From the NCBI GenBank assembly GCA_002393555.1, contig DGSP01000083.1, forward strand, positions 22,959 through 86,677: DNA of 63,719 nt, written 5' to 3'. Shown piece by piece: positions 1 to 8,820 of the stretch (its first letter is position 1; the number at the start of each line of letters is the position of its first letter). The DNA comes from Prevotellaceae bacterium UBA4359. GTDB taxonomy: Bacteria > Bacteroidota > Bacteroidia > Bacteroidales > Bacteroidaceae. The notes under the pieces are model-generated. The model searched no databases. It was given only the letters and a program-made list of their open reading frames with translations, and was not told the origin of the DNA. A program made the translations under genes and the position numbers.

Positions 1-21
1 CTTTTAGTTTTTCTCTTTTAG

Positions 22-53
22 TTTTCTTGTTTCAATAAAAATGCTTACCTTTG
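22..53 (+). promoter_or_regulatory. promoter of panC
   Basis: A Bacteroidetes-type -7 box TACCTTTG lies at 46-53, with a weak -33 (TTTT, 22-25) 20 bases upstream. Transcription would begin near 60. That puts the ATG at 51 outside the message and supports the panC start at 99. Confidence 0.6.
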
Positions 54-98
54 CACCCACATTTGAAAAAAGACCTTAAAGTCTTCAAAACAAAAGCA

Positions 99-968
99 AT
101 GGAAATCATCAATTCAGTAAAGGAACTCAAGGCCAAGGTTTCTGCCCTGAGAAGTGATAACAAGACGGTTGGCTTGGTGCCAACTATGGGTGCGCTCCAT
201 GCCGGCCACGCATCGCTCGTGAGCCGCAGCGTGAAAGAGAACGATGCCACCGTCGTGAGCGTGTTTGTCAATCCCACTCAATTCAACGACAAGAAAGACC
301 TGCAAGCATATCCGCGTACACTCGATGCTGATTGCCAACTGCTTGAAAGCATTGGTGCCACCTACGTATTTGCCCCATCGGTGGAGGAAGTTTATCCCGA
401 ACCCGACACCCGCTCGTTTTCTTACCCTCCCACCGACACGGTGATGGAAGGTGCATTCCGTCCGGGCCACTTCAACGGTGTTTGCCAGATTGTGAGCAAA
501 CTCTTCATGTTCGTGGAGCCTGACCGTGCTTATTTCGGAGAGAAAGACTTTCAGCAGATTGCTGTCATCAAGGCGATGGTGGCCGACTATGTGGCAAAAG
601 ATGCCGAATGGGCTAAACGTCTCGAAATCTGTCCTTGCCCCATTGTGCGCGAAAAGGATGGCCTCGCTCTCTCCAGCCGCAACACACTTCTGAAAGAGAA
701 TGAACGTGCCATCGCCCCCAACATCTATAAGGCTCTGAAAGCCAGTGTGGAATACAGCAAGACTCACACGGTGGAAGAGACCAAGCAATATGCCATCAGC
801 GAAATCAATGCGGTGAAGGGGCTTGAAGTGCAATACTATGACATCGTGAATGCCTTAACCCTCGAAAGTGTCAACTCATGGGACGCAGCCGAACACATCC
901 AGGGCTGTATCACCGTCTTCTGCGGTGACACCCCCATCCGACTCATCGACAACATCAATTATAAATAA
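99..968 (+). CDS. panC: pantothenate synthetase
   Basis: This enzyme joins pantoate and beta-alanine with ATP, the last step of pantothenate synthesis, in the cytoplasm. The 289-residue product has the adenylate-forming signature PTMGALHAGH (residues 28-37), then NPTQF, FRPGHFNGV, GEKDFQQ and SSRN, all in family order. Length is normal (about 280). An in-frame ATG at 51 would add 16 residues but overlaps the promoter -7 box, so the start at 99 is chosen. panD follows after 9 bases, so the two are co-transcribed and the beta-alanine supply is coupled to its use. Confidence 0.97.
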   Translation: MEIINSVKELKAKVSALRSDNKTVGLVPTMGALHAGHASLVSRSVKENDATVVSVFVNPTQFNDKKDLQAYPRTLDADCQLLESIGATYVFAPSVEEVYPEPDTRSFSYPPTDTVMEGAFRPGHFNGVCQIVSKLFMFVEPDRAYFGEKDFQQIAVIKAMVADYVAKDAEWAKRLEICPCPIVREKDGLALSSRNTLLKENERAIAPNIYKALKASVEYSKTHTVEETKQYAISEINAVKGLEVQYYDIVNALTLESVNSWDAAEHIQGCITVFCGDTPIRLIDNINYK

Positions 969-977
969 CTGAACGTC

Positions 978-1328
978 ATGCAGATTGAAGTACTGAAATC
1001 GAAGTTGCATTGCGTGAAGGTGACGGAGGCGAACCTCAACTACATGGGCAGCATCACCATCGATGAGGACTTGATGGATGCTGTGGGCATCATTGCTGGC
1101 GAGCGCGTCTATATCGTCAACAACAACAACGGCGAACGTTTCGACACCTACGTCATCAAGGGCGAACGCGGCAGTGGCTGCATCTGTCTGAACGGAGCCG
1201 CCGCCCGAAAGGTCCAAGTAGGCGACATTGTCATCATCATGTCCTATGCCCTCATGGACTACGAGGAAGCCAAGACCTTCCAGCCCAAGGTGGTCTTCCC
1301 CGACCAAAACACCAACAAAATCCTGTGA
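978..1328 (+). CDS. panD: aspartate 1-decarboxylase proenzyme
   Basis: It makes beta-alanine from L-aspartate for the PanC reaction next door. The 116-residue proenzyme carries the self-cleavage site Gly24-Ser25, where Ser25 becomes the pyruvoyl group, followed by TID. NGAAAR lies near residue 72. Length matches the family (115-130). The stop codon lies inside the 5' arm of the terminator at 1317-1353. No panB, panE or coaX is in the window. Confidence 0.96.
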   Translation: MQIEVLKSKLHCVKVTEANLNYMGSITIDEDLMDAVGIIAGERVYIVNNNNGERFDTYVIKGERGSGCICLNGAAARKVQVGDIVIIMSYALMDYEEAKTFQPKVVFPDQNTNKIL

Positions 1329-1353
1329 GCCTCAACCCCACAGGATTTTTTTT
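1317..1353 (+). terminator. intrinsic terminator of panCD
   Basis: A perfect 11-bp stem (1317-1327 with 1339-1349) is followed by a run of eight T. The 5' arm contains the panD stop codon, so coding sequence and terminator overlap. Confidence 0.85.
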
Positions 1354-1380
1354 CAATCGAATGGCTACACTGAAAAGAGC

Positions 1381-1848
1381 ATGAAGAAGATACTATTCAT
1401 TTGTTTGGGCAACATCTGCCGTTCACCCATGGCCGAGGCCGTGATGCGGAAGTTGGTGAAGGAGAGAGGATTGGAGAAAGAGTATGAGATTGATTCGGCA
1501 GGACTGATTCGTTATCATGAAGGCGAAGGGGCTGACCCTCGGATGAAGTTTCACGCCCAACGGCACGGGTATCTGCTGACCCACATTTCGCGTCCCATCA
1601 AAGAAACCGATTTCGACCTGTTCGACCTCATCGTGAGCATGGATGACAGCAATTGGGACAAGTTGCATCGGTTGGCTCCCTCGATAGAGGCAGAAACAAA
1701 AATTGTGCGTATGACAGACTATTGCCAGACGCACGTGATTGACCATGTACCAGACCCGTACTATGGCGGCGAGCAGGGATTTGAGAATGTGATTGAAATA
1801 CTGGAAGACGCTTGCGAAGGACTGATGAATACGCTGGAGAGCAAGTAA
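1381..1848 (+). CDS. low-molecular-weight protein-tyrosine phosphatase
   Basis: A cytoplasmic phosphatase removing phosphate from protein tyrosine. The 155-residue protein has the P-loop CLGNICRS near the N terminus (catalytic Cys8, Arg14) and the general-acid motif DPYYGG near residue 123. Size is typical. The ATG at 1381 is chosen because the upstream extension reads through the panD terminator. No capsule tyrosine kinase or Wzz gene is adjacent, so a role in exopolysaccharide control cannot be inferred from context. Confidence 0.93.
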   Translation: MKKILFICLGNICRSPMAEAVMRKLVKERGLEKEYEIDSAGLIRYHEGEGADPRMKFHAQRHGYLLTHISRPIKETDFDLFDLIVSMDDSNWDKLHRLAPSIEAETKIVRMTDYCQTHVIDHVPDPYYGGEQGFENVIEILEDACEGLMNTLESK

Positions 1849-1872
1849 AGATGTTGAAGAAATAGAAACAAG

Positions 1873-1911
1873 AAGAATCGGAGTTGATGGTCGTCAACTC
1901 CGATTCCTTTT
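1873..1911. terminator. bidirectional terminator between the phosphatase gene and kduI
   Basis: A 13-bp perfect stem (1875-1887 with 1894-1906) has A-rich sequence on one side and TTTT on the other. It sits between two convergent genes and could serve both. Confidence 0.7.
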
Positions 1912-1939
1912 GTGCATTATCTCTATTCGATACATACAA

Positions 1940-2926
1940 TTACTGGATGTCGCTCACCTTGATGACATCCTTGTCGTTGTAGTCGAGGTTCTCGCCTGCC
2001 ATGCCCCAGATGAAGGTGTAGTAGTAAGTGGCAGAGGCAGCGTGGATGGACCATTCGGGCGACATGATGGCCTGCTCATTGTGGAGCCAAACGACACGGC
2101 TCTCCTGTGGTTCACCCATGATGTGGCTGATGGTCTGTCCCTCAGGCAGGTTGAAGTAGTAATATGCCTCGATGCGGCGACCATGAGTGTGAGGCGGCAT
2201 GGTGTTCCACACACTGCCCTCCTGCAACTGTGTCAGACCCATCTGAAGTTGGCAGGGTCCCTCTTCGAGAGCCGTGTTCACAATGAGTTGGTAGATGGTG
2301 CGTTGGTTCGACTCAGCCAAAGTGCCAAGAGGCTTCTCTTTCGTGCCGATGATGGTAGCCTTGCGGCTCTGCACGTTACCATTCTTGCGACCGTCGAGCG
2401 TAATCCACTGAGTCTTGTAATGCTGATGGGCAGTGGCAGAGTTCAGATAGAACTTAGCCGGCTTGGCAGGGTCAACCGAACGGAACGTCACATTCTGGTT
2501 CGACTCAATGCCATTCCCCTTCTTGTCCTTCCCGAGGTTGCCGCGACCCACATAGAGAGCCTCCTTGGGACCAAGTTTATACTCTGTGCCATCAACCGTG
2601 ACAACACCTTCGCCCAGGCCGCAGTTGATGATGCCCAACTCGCGGTTGTGGAGGAAATAAGGAGCACGAAGTTCGGGGAAAGCCTCCAGTTTGAGTTCCT
2701 TGCTGACAGGCATGGCACCGCCGAAGATGAAGCGGTCATACATCGAATACGTCAAGTTAATTTCATCGGGAGCCATCACCTTCTCCATCACGAAGCGGTC
2801 GCGAAGCGTCTTGGTGTCATAGTGCTTCACATCGTCAGGATGACAAGCAATTTGGAACGATACATTCTGCTGAGCCGAAACCGTCAGCGATGCAGCCAAT
2901 GCTGCTAATAAGAAAATTTTCTTCAT
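1940..2926 (-). CDS. kduI: 5-dehydro-4-deoxy-D-glucuronate isomerase with signal peptide
   Basis: KduI isomerises 5-keto-4-deoxyuronate to 2,5-diketo-3-deoxygluconate in pectin and uronate catabolism. The cupin core is clear: WNTMPPHTHGRRIEAYYYF supplies the HTH...E metal ligands and SIHA the last His. The unusual point is the N terminus: the first 19 residues, MKKIFLLAALAASLTVSAQ, form a typical Sec signal peptide, whereas KduI is normally cytoplasmic. The start at 2926 is chosen over 3049 because it begins this peptide; upstream sequence is AT-rich repeat. It is 328 residues against about 280. Neighbours are a PTS IIC and two GH43 genes on the same strand. Confidence 0.9.
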   Translation of the reverse strand: MKKIFLLAALAASLTVSAQQNVSFQIACHPDDVKHYDTKTLRDRFVMEKVMAPDEINLTYSMYDRFIFGGAMPVSKELKLEAFPELRAPYFLHNRELGIINCGLGEGVVTVDGTEYKLGPKEALYVGRGNLGKDKKGNGIESNQNVTFRSVDPAKPAKFYLNSATAHQHYKTQWITLDGRKNGNVQSRKATIIGTKEKPLGTLAESNQRTIYQLIVNTALEEGPCQLQMGLTQLQEGSVWNTMPPHTHGRRIEAYYYFNLPEGQTISHIMGEPQESRVVWLHNEQAIMSPEWSIHAASATYYYTFIWGMAGENLDYNDKDVIKVSDIQ

Positions 2927-2957
2927 TTCATTTAGATGATTAGTTATTGATACTATA

Positions 2958-3251
2958 AAAGAAATTGGAATAATTAGAATAATTTTATTCAGAAATGTAA
3001 TTTTTATAATTATTTTGAGTAAGCAAAACGAAGTCATCATCCACATCACAATAAAGATAACGCTCCGCCCTCATGCCTCGCTTTCCCATTTCAACAAATA
3101 GTGCTTCTTGATAAATGGCCTCAGCCATTCCACGTCCCAGAGTTGCATGAACCTCCATGGCAGCACCCACAACATCATATATATCCTTATATTCCTGTCG
3201 TGTCATTTTTCCATTTCTGGATAAAATTATTCTAATTATTCCAATTTCTTT
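2958..3251. repeat. 40-bp terminal inverted repeats bounding a GxxExxY remnant
   Basis: Positions 2958-2997 and 3212-3251 are reverse complements over 40 bases with one mismatch. They enclose about 214 bases holding a truncated GxxExxY ORF whose stop codon falls inside the left repeat. No transposase is present. It looks like a decayed or MITE-like unit inserted between kduI and the PTS gene. Confidence 0.85.
2985..3206 (-). pseudogene. GxxExxY family protein remnant
   Basis: The first 47 or so of 73 residues match the N-terminal half of the GxxExxY family: EVHATLGRGM, then GMAEAIYQEAL with the name-giving Gly-x-x-Glu-x-x-Tyr spacing. Family members are about 120-130 residues; here the C-terminal half is missing and the reading frame runs into the left inverted repeat. 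The function of the family is unsettled. I regard this as a truncated remnant rather than a working gene. Confidence 0.7.
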
Positions 3252-3264
3252 CTATATTTTTCAC

Positions 3265-4737
3265 TCATGCCTTTTCTTCCTTCACGATGCGCATGCGGTT
3301 CCACACCATCATGGCCACCGTGACGAGAGTCAGCGCACCCATGCCAATCCACTCCAGATATTTCACACAAGCATAGATGGCATAACCAAAAAGCGAAGAG
3401 GCAAAGTCCATGGCCCCAGCCTGGAAACCTTCAGGAATCTGGGCTGCCTTGTCCTGCGTAGCCTCAAACACCGTGTTGGCCGCCAGCGTGAAAGCCGGAG
3501 CCATATCGGTGACAAAGTAGAGACCAATGGTGACAGCCACAAGGCCGACAATGAAAGTCTTCACCACGTTGCCCTTCGTGAAAGGCAGCACCATGACAAA
3601 GACATAGAACATGCCGGCCAGCGAAGCCAGTGGAAGGAACTGGTTGCCCGCTTTCGACAAAGCAATGGCCAGCACCAGCGTGACAGGAATGAGCAGCAGT
3701 GAAACCACCAGCGTGGTCGGATGACCAATCACCAGTGCGGGCGACATGCCAATGTAGATTTTCTTACCCTTGAACTTCTTCTTGACCACTTCCTGAGTCT
3801 TTTCAGAGATAGGCATCAAGCCATCGATGAACAGACGCGTGATGCGCGGTATGAGTTCCATCACCGCTCCCATGGTCACACCCAGGAAAAGGATATCTTT
3901 CAAGATGTACTTCACCCACACATCCGTCATGCTCACCACCCCCTGCGGATTCTTCTCCTGCAGAGCAGCCTCCAGTTTCAGCCGATAAGCCTCCAAGTCC
4001 AGAAAATCACCAAAGTGGGCAGCAGCACCAATCAGTGCTCCCACAATGACACCCAGCACAATCGGCTCGCCCAGCACACCAAACTTTTTCTTCAGCCCCT
4101 CAGCATCGATATCCAGTTTTGAGAAGCCCGGAATGCGGTCAAGCAGCCAGTTGATAGCCATGGCAAAAGGCGTAAAACTCTGACAAAACGGTTGAGGGAT
4201 GGAAATGCCCTCCATGTTTTCATAGTAGCCCTGGAAGCGGTCAGCAGTCAGGTCAGCCATTACCAGCGTGACGATATAGCACGAGATGGCAGCGAAATAA
4301 CCCCAGAGCAGGCTCTGGTCCATCACGAAATAAGCCACCGCCCCGATGAAGGCAAAGTGCCAATAGTTCCACAAGTCGATGTTCACCGTGCGCGTACACT
4401 TCGTCACGAGCAGCAAAAAGTTGATGCCCAGACAGATGGGGATAATCAACGCCCCCACAGCCGTGTTGTAAGCCACGGCAGCGGCAGCAGGCCACCCCAT
4501 GTCGAACACCTTCAGGTCGAGGTTAAAAATCTTCGAGATGCTGTCCAGCGGCGTGTTGAAATTAGTAGTCAGCAAGGCTGTCACGATGCCCAGTCCCACA
4601 AAGCCGACACCCACATAAAGGCCGCTCTTCAGCGACTTCCCAAACTTCATGCCGATGCACAAGCCAATGATAGTGAAGAGAATCGGCATCATGACCGATG
4701 CTCCCAATTGGATGATGTAAGCAAAAATCTGTTCCAT
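3265..4737 (-). CDS. PTS galactitol-type IIC permease (EIIC-GAT family)
   Basis: A 490-residue integral inner-membrane protein with about ten to twelve hydrophobic segments and EIIC-Gat features: an N-terminal AYIIQLGASVMMPI stretch and a central cytosolic loop around residues 210-270. In a normal PTS this subunit moves and phosphorylates galactitol or a related polyol using partner IIA and IIB proteins. No IIA, IIB, HPr or enzyme I gene is in the window, so it may act as a plain transporter or use distant partners. It lies between kduI and two GH43 genes on one strand, pointing to uptake of a plant-derived sugar or sugar acid; the substrate is inference. Confidence 0.82.
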   Translation of the reverse strand: MEQIFAYIIQLGASVMMPILFTIIGLCIGMKFGKSLKSGLYVGVGFVGLGIVTALLTTNFNTPLDSISKIFNLDLKVFDMGWPAAAAVAYNTAVGALIIPICLGINFLLLVTKCTRTVNIDLWNYWHFAFIGAVAYFVMDQSLLWGYFAAISCYIVTLVMADLTADRFQGYYENMEGISIPQPFCQSFTPFAMAINWLLDRIPGFSKLDIDAEGLKKKFGVLGEPIVLGVIVGALIGAAAHFGDFLDLEAYRLKLEAALQEKNPQGVVSMTDVWVKYILKDILFLGVTMGAVMELIPRITRLFIDGLMPISEKTQEVVKKKFKGKKIYIGMSPALVIGHPTTLVVSLLLIPVTLVLAIALSKAGNQFLPLASLAGMFYVFVMVLPFTKGNVVKTFIVGLVAVTIGLYFVTDMAPAFTLAANTVFEATQDKAAQIPEGFQAGAMDFASSLFGYAIYACVKYLEWIGMGALTLVTVAMMVWNRMRIVKEEKA

Positions 4738-4765
4738 AAATTAGCAAGTTAGTAGAATAACACGG

Positions 4766-4773
4766 CAAAGTTA
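4766..4773 (-). promoter_or_regulatory. -7 box for the PTS IIC gene
   Basis: TAACTTTG on the minus strand, 29 bases upstream of the start at 4737. No convincing -33 at the usual spacing. Confidence 0.5.
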
Positions 4774-4921
4774 GACAAACTTTCCCAAACGAGAAAGGAA
4801 GTCCCCCATTTTTTTCTCCTACCAGCCGCTTTCAGCACCTTTCGCCGAGAAAAACAGGGAAAAGAAAGAAAAAATTGAAAGGAAAGAATAATAAAAACAG
4901 GAAAAAAGAAACTTCCGCACT

Positions 4922-6376
4922 TTAATGAGCGCGGAAGTTCCATTTCGAGTTGTCGCTGCCAAAATCATATTCAGCCAACGTGGGTGTGCTGTCACCAGCC
5001 GAGTAGAGTACATAGCGAGTGTTCGTGCCCTCCTGTCCTGGAATCTGTTTGGGCATGATACGGAAGGTTCCATCGGTCAGTTGTTCGATACGCCAAAGTT
5101 GTTCGGGCGCACCCGTAAATGATGGCACGGTGGTCAGTTCCAAATCTTTCGTAGCAGCCAATGTGCGGTCAGTACCCTCAATAACGATTTTGAAATAAGG
5201 GTTGCTCAGATACCCCCCTGCTTCTGGCACAGGCGTGATGGTCCAACGCTGATGCGGACGGAACATATAGTCGCCAATGCGCACGTTGATGTTGCCCGAG
5301 GGCCATGTGCCGACCACTTCAGCCAATGTCTGACTGGGGATGGGAGTGACAGGTTTCGTCAAGTCCATATCCCAGAAACGTTCACGCTCCTGAGCCATAC
5401 GCACGAAGTCAACCGCCAGTTCCAGAGCATAACCTCGGCGTTCCGACTCAATCTCGAAAGTGCCACCCTTGAAGCGGTCGCCAGCCACAGGCCATCCATT
5501 CCTCCAGAGCAGCGGACGAATACCCAACACGCTACGACCATTCCAATCGAAGTCGGCCTCATAGTGACACGACATCACCTCCACACCTTCGTCGATGATG
5601 GTGCGTCCGAAATGGCCGGGGCCGCACACACGGTCGCCAGCAGCGATGACCATCTTGCCGCCACCGTGAAACATATCGCGACCCACATTATCTATATAAG
5701 GGCCAGTCACCTTGCGCGACCGTCCCACCACGATGTTATAGGTCGAGTTCACTCCATCGCAGCAAGTGCCGTGAGTGCCAAGCAAGTAGTACCAGCCATC
5801 GCGGTAAATCAAATCCGTCGCCTCACAGTCGATGGCGATGTCGATGGGTTCGTTTCCCTTCATGCGCTCGCCTGTATTCGGGTCAAGTTCGATGAGACGG
5901 ATATTGCCGAAATAAGTGCCATAACTCACCCACAAGCGTCCTGTGGTCGGGTCGAGCAGCAAGCCTGGGTCAATGGCGTCGTTGTCCTCCAATCCATCAG
6001 ATGCCGCCACTTCCACCGGCTCCGTATAGTTGAAGGCAGGCGAGTTGGGGTCGAGCGTCTTGTTCCACATCGTCAGGATACGTCCATTGTGTCCACCACC
6101 CAATCCACCGCCTGTGGCGCCATAGATGACGAGATAGCGGTCGCCAATCTTCAGCACATCAGGTGCTGCACCTCCGCCCGGACGCACGGCACCACCCTTC
6201 CAACTCCATCCGTCCTCCGAAATCAAGCCTCCGCTTCCCGTTCCGAACGTATAGTATTTGCCATCACATTCAGCCAACGTGGAAGGGTCATGAATGTAAG
6301 GTTGACCGATTTGAGCCGAAGTGGTTGCAGCCATCATCAGTGTGCTGACTGCCAATATGTTGCGTAGATGTTTCAT
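4922..6376 (-). CDS. secreted glycoside hydrolase family 43 enzyme
   Basis: Signal peptide (residues 1-21), then a GH43 five-bladed propeller. The three catalytic acids can be placed: Asp30 in HDPS (base), Asp136 in AIDPG (pKa modulator) and Glu185 in CEATDLIY (acid). The HDPS form is typical of endo-arabinanase-like members, so alpha-L-arabinan or arabinoxylan is a plausible substrate. A C-terminal segment from about residue 340 ends in QxW-like motifs (EQLWRI, SKWNF), suggesting a ricin-type or Laminin-G-like binding module. It ends the two-gene GH43 unit, 12 bases after the upstream gene. Confidence 0.9.
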   Translation of the reverse strand: MKHLRNILAVSTLMMAATTSAQIGQPYIHDPSTLAECDGKYYTFGTGSGGLISEDGWSWKGGAVRPGGGAAPDVLKIGDRYLVIYGATGGGLGGGHNGRILTMWNKTLDPNSPAFNYTEPVEVAASDGLEDNDAIDPGLLLDPTTGRLWVSYGTYFGNIRLIELDPNTGERMKGNEPIDIAIDCEATDLIYRDGWYYLLGTHGTCCDGVNSTYNIVVGRSRKVTGPYIDNVGRDMFHGGGKMVIAAGDRVCGPGHFGRTIIDEGVEVMSCHYEADFDWNGRSVLGIRPLLWRNGWPVAGDRFKGGTFEIESERRGYALELAVDFVRMAQERERFWDMDLTKPVTPIPSQTLAEVVGTWPSGNINVRIGDYMFRPHQRWTITPVPEAGGYLSNPYFKIVIEGTDRTLAATKDLELTTVPSFTGAPEQLWRIEQLTDGTFRIMPKQIPGQEGTNTRYVLYSAGDSTPTLAEYDFGSDNSKWNFRAH

Positions 6377-6388
6377 GTGTCTATATGC

Positions 6389-8341
6389 TTATTTGTTGTT
6401 GATGATTGTGTAGTTGGTCACAGGGTTCCCCTTCTCGTCAAGCAGACGCACACAGAAATCGCTCATGCCCGGTCCGTTGATGATGGCACCACGCAAGACG
6501 TTACGCCCTTTCTTCAGCGAGAGACGTGGCGACATGCCATCGTCCTTCACCATGCGGCGGTCGCCCGACAGCAAGAGGGCTTCCTCCCCATTGAGCCACC
6601 ACATCGAAGCCGAGTTGGAACCGACCGCCAAACGTACATTCCGCATCTCCTCTGGACAGTCAATCGTGGTCACCACCCAGAAGAGCACACCATACACCTG
6701 CTTCTGCCGCTCTTCGGCAAAACGGAACAACTTCACGTTGTAAGCCGTGCTTTCCAGCGCATGCCAAGTGAGCGACTGCTTGCCGGCCTTCACCTTCTGT
6801 CCATCCCTCGGCAACAGCGTGAACTGCTGCGAAAAATATTCCTTGTTGAAATGTTCACGCAAATAAGTGTCGGTAAAGACCGTGTTGCTGCGGTTAGGCT
6901 TGTCAATCGGTTCCAACACCGTCCATCGACGGATGAAACCGTCAGCATCGGGCGTTGAAGGCTGAGCATCCGCAGGACGGAAGTAGGTTGGACGGTTTTT
7001 CACCTGAATCCAATCAATGCTGGCCCCTTCGCCCTCGCAAGTGATACAGAGGTCTGTCACCCCCTGAGGCACATACAGAAGCGGAGCCGTCACGCGGAGC
7101 CATTGTCCACGTTGGTCGCGGCGATACTGCCCCTCACCGATGCATACAATCTTGATTTTTGCCAAGACTTTCCCCCTCACATCCTTCTCACGAATGTACA
7201 ATTCTGTGTTGGCATCTGCTTTTACATGAGCCGTTAAATAAGCATCCCCCACTCCACTGAAATCCACATCGTTATAACAAAGAAAACTGCCCTTCGATGG
7301 AAGCGTGGAATACCATCCTTTAAACGTGTTGAGCGTGTCGTGAAGTGCAATCGTCACATCCTCGCTCGCCTTGCTGTACCTATCCACTTCGAGGCGATCC
7401 GTAGCCCTGTTCACGCCCACTCCTCTCAGGGTTGGCCTCACCTCCTCAATGGTGCCATCAGCGCGAAAATTGAGACGGTCTATGCACACCGAACGACATT
7501 TGTCCATGCTGGGCGAGTAGTCATTGTGGTGATAAAACAAATACCACATACCCTTATACTCGATGATGCTGTGGTGGTTCGTCCAGCATCCATTCGCATG
7601 CTCCGCCATGATGATGCCCTTGAAATCCCAAGGCCCCAGCGGATTCTTCGACATCGCATAAGCCAATGTCTCCGTTCCCCCTTCCTTTCTCACCCAGGGA
7701 AACGTGAGATAGTACCATCCGCCACGCTTGAAAGCGAAAGGTCCCTCCTTGAAACCTTCAGGCAGACCCTCCATCTGCAGAGCGTCACCCTCCAGTTCCT
7801 TCATGTTCGCGGCGAGACGTGCCCCCCGAATGCCCATGCCCGACCAGTAGAGAAAACTCTGGCCGTCATCGTCAATGAGCACACAGGGGTCGATGCCCAC
7901 CACGCCCTCGATGGGTTCTGGTTCGCAAGTGAACGGTCCCTCAGGCTTGTCGGCTGTAGCCACACCCACCGCAAACCCTCTGCCCTCCTTAGGTGCAGCA
8001 GGAAAAAAGAAAAAATACCTGTTCCCTTTGCACACACAGTCGGGTGCCCACATCGCATAGGAGTCTGGCTTCACCCACGGCACCCTGTTTTGAGTGACAA
8101 TCACTCCATGGTCTTCCCATTCGGTCAGGTTTTCCGACGAATAGACATGATAGTCCTCCATGCAGAACCAGTCCTGCCGCTGTCCTTCAGGAGCAGGAAT
8201 GTCGTGCGAAGGATAGACATACACCTTATTGTTAAAAACCCGAGCCGTTGGGTCGGCCGCAAACTGATGGCGAATGACAGGATTCTGTGCCATCAGAGCG
8301 AGCGGCGCACACAGTAGTAAAATAGAAATTGACTTCTTCAT
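6389..8341 (-). CDS. secreted glycoside hydrolase family 43 enzyme with CBM6-like module
   Basis: 650 residues: signal peptide (1-18), GH43 catalytic domain (about 22-320) with Asp30 in AADPT, the Asp of GIDPC and the Glu of KEGPF as the catalytic trio, a CBM6-like beta-sandwich (about 330-450; DVDFSGVG, DWIQV), then a C-terminal domain of about 190 residues of a type seen on Bacteroidetes xylan- and arabinan-acting enzymes. The CBM6-like part and the 'NHHS' motif suggest a beta-xylosidase or arabinofuranosidase acting on xylan-type chains. First gene of the GH43 pair. Confidence 0.88.
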   Translation of the reverse strand: MKKSISILLLCAPLALMAQNPVIRHQFAADPTARVFNNKVYVYPSHDIPAPEGQRQDWFCMEDYHVYSSENLTEWEDHGVIVTQNRVPWVKPDSYAMWAPDCVCKGNRYFFFFPAAPKEGRGFAVGVATADKPEGPFTCEPEPIEGVVGIDPCVLIDDDGQSFLYWSGMGIRGARLAANMKELEGDALQMEGLPEGFKEGPFAFKRGGWYYLTFPWVRKEGGTETLAYAMSKNPLGPWDFKGIIMAEHANGCWTNHHSIIEYKGMWYLFYHHNDYSPSMDKCRSVCIDRLNFRADGTIEEVRPTLRGVGVNRATDRLEVDRYSKASEDVTIALHDTLNTFKGWYSTLPSKGSFLCYNDVDFSGVGDAYLTAHVKADANTELYIREKDVRGKVLAKIKIVCIGEGQYRRDQRGQWLRVTAPLLYVPQGVTDLCITCEGEGASIDWIQVKNRPTYFRPADAQPSTPDADGFIRRWTVLEPIDKPNRSNTVFTDTYLREHFNKEYFSQQFTLLPRDGQKVKAGKQSLTWHALESTAYNVKLFRFAEERQKQVYGVLFWVVTTIDCPEEMRNVRLAVGSNSASMWWLNGEEALLLSGDRRMVKDDGMSPRLSLKKGRNVLRGAIINGPGMSDFCVRLLDEKGNPVTNYTIINNK

Positions 8342-8368
8342 AGGTCAGTTGCCGATTGTAAATCGATG

Positions 8369-8376
8369 CAAAAGTA
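8369..8376 (-). promoter_or_regulatory. -7 box for the GH43 pair
   Basis: TACTTTTG on the minus strand, 28 bases before the start codon at 8341. The -33 element is not obvious. Confidence 0.45.
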
Positions 8377-8489
8377 GGCAAAAAAGCCCGTTCCAGCCCA
8401 CCCGCTTTGATACATCTTTTCCTGCTCATGTTACACGAAAGCCACTTTTTCCCGGAACACAGAGGCCGTCTTTCCCCATAACCCAACCA

Positions 8490-8537
8490 AGAGTGTCCAA
8501 AATATGGACACAAAAGTGTCTAAAAATTAGACACTCT
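8490..8537. repeat. two adjacent palindromes with outer inverted repeat
   Basis: GTGTCCA/TGGACAC (8493-8499 with 8505-8511) is followed after four A by GTGTCTAA/TTAGACAC (8516-8523 with 8527-8534). The outer edges AGAGTGTC and GACACTCT also pair. It lies between divergent transcription units, so it could be an operator or a copy of the short palindromic elements seen elsewhere in the window. Confidence 0.65.
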
Positions 8538-8820
8538 CGATTTTTTCACACATTTCTTTTCCGCAACCTTGTCAAGACCGACTAACTTTGACGACGAAAC
8601 AAAAAACCATGAGGGTAACTTCTTCCCTTTTGGTGAAAGGTTTCAGAAAAAAGATGTACCCCAACAGATGCACATGTATATCAACCATTGAAACGGAAGT
8701 GCCGACACGAAAACTTAATATCTAATAAAGCATCTCAAATATCTAACAAAAGAAGTTAAACTTTTCGTTAAGCCTTCTTTTTTCAGACATTTGCACCTGC
8801 TCTTATCTAAAAGTTTGGAT

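Noticed and set aside
1910..2908. 332-codon open frame opposite kduI
   Set aside because: kduI is unmistakable on the other strand; this frame has no family features.
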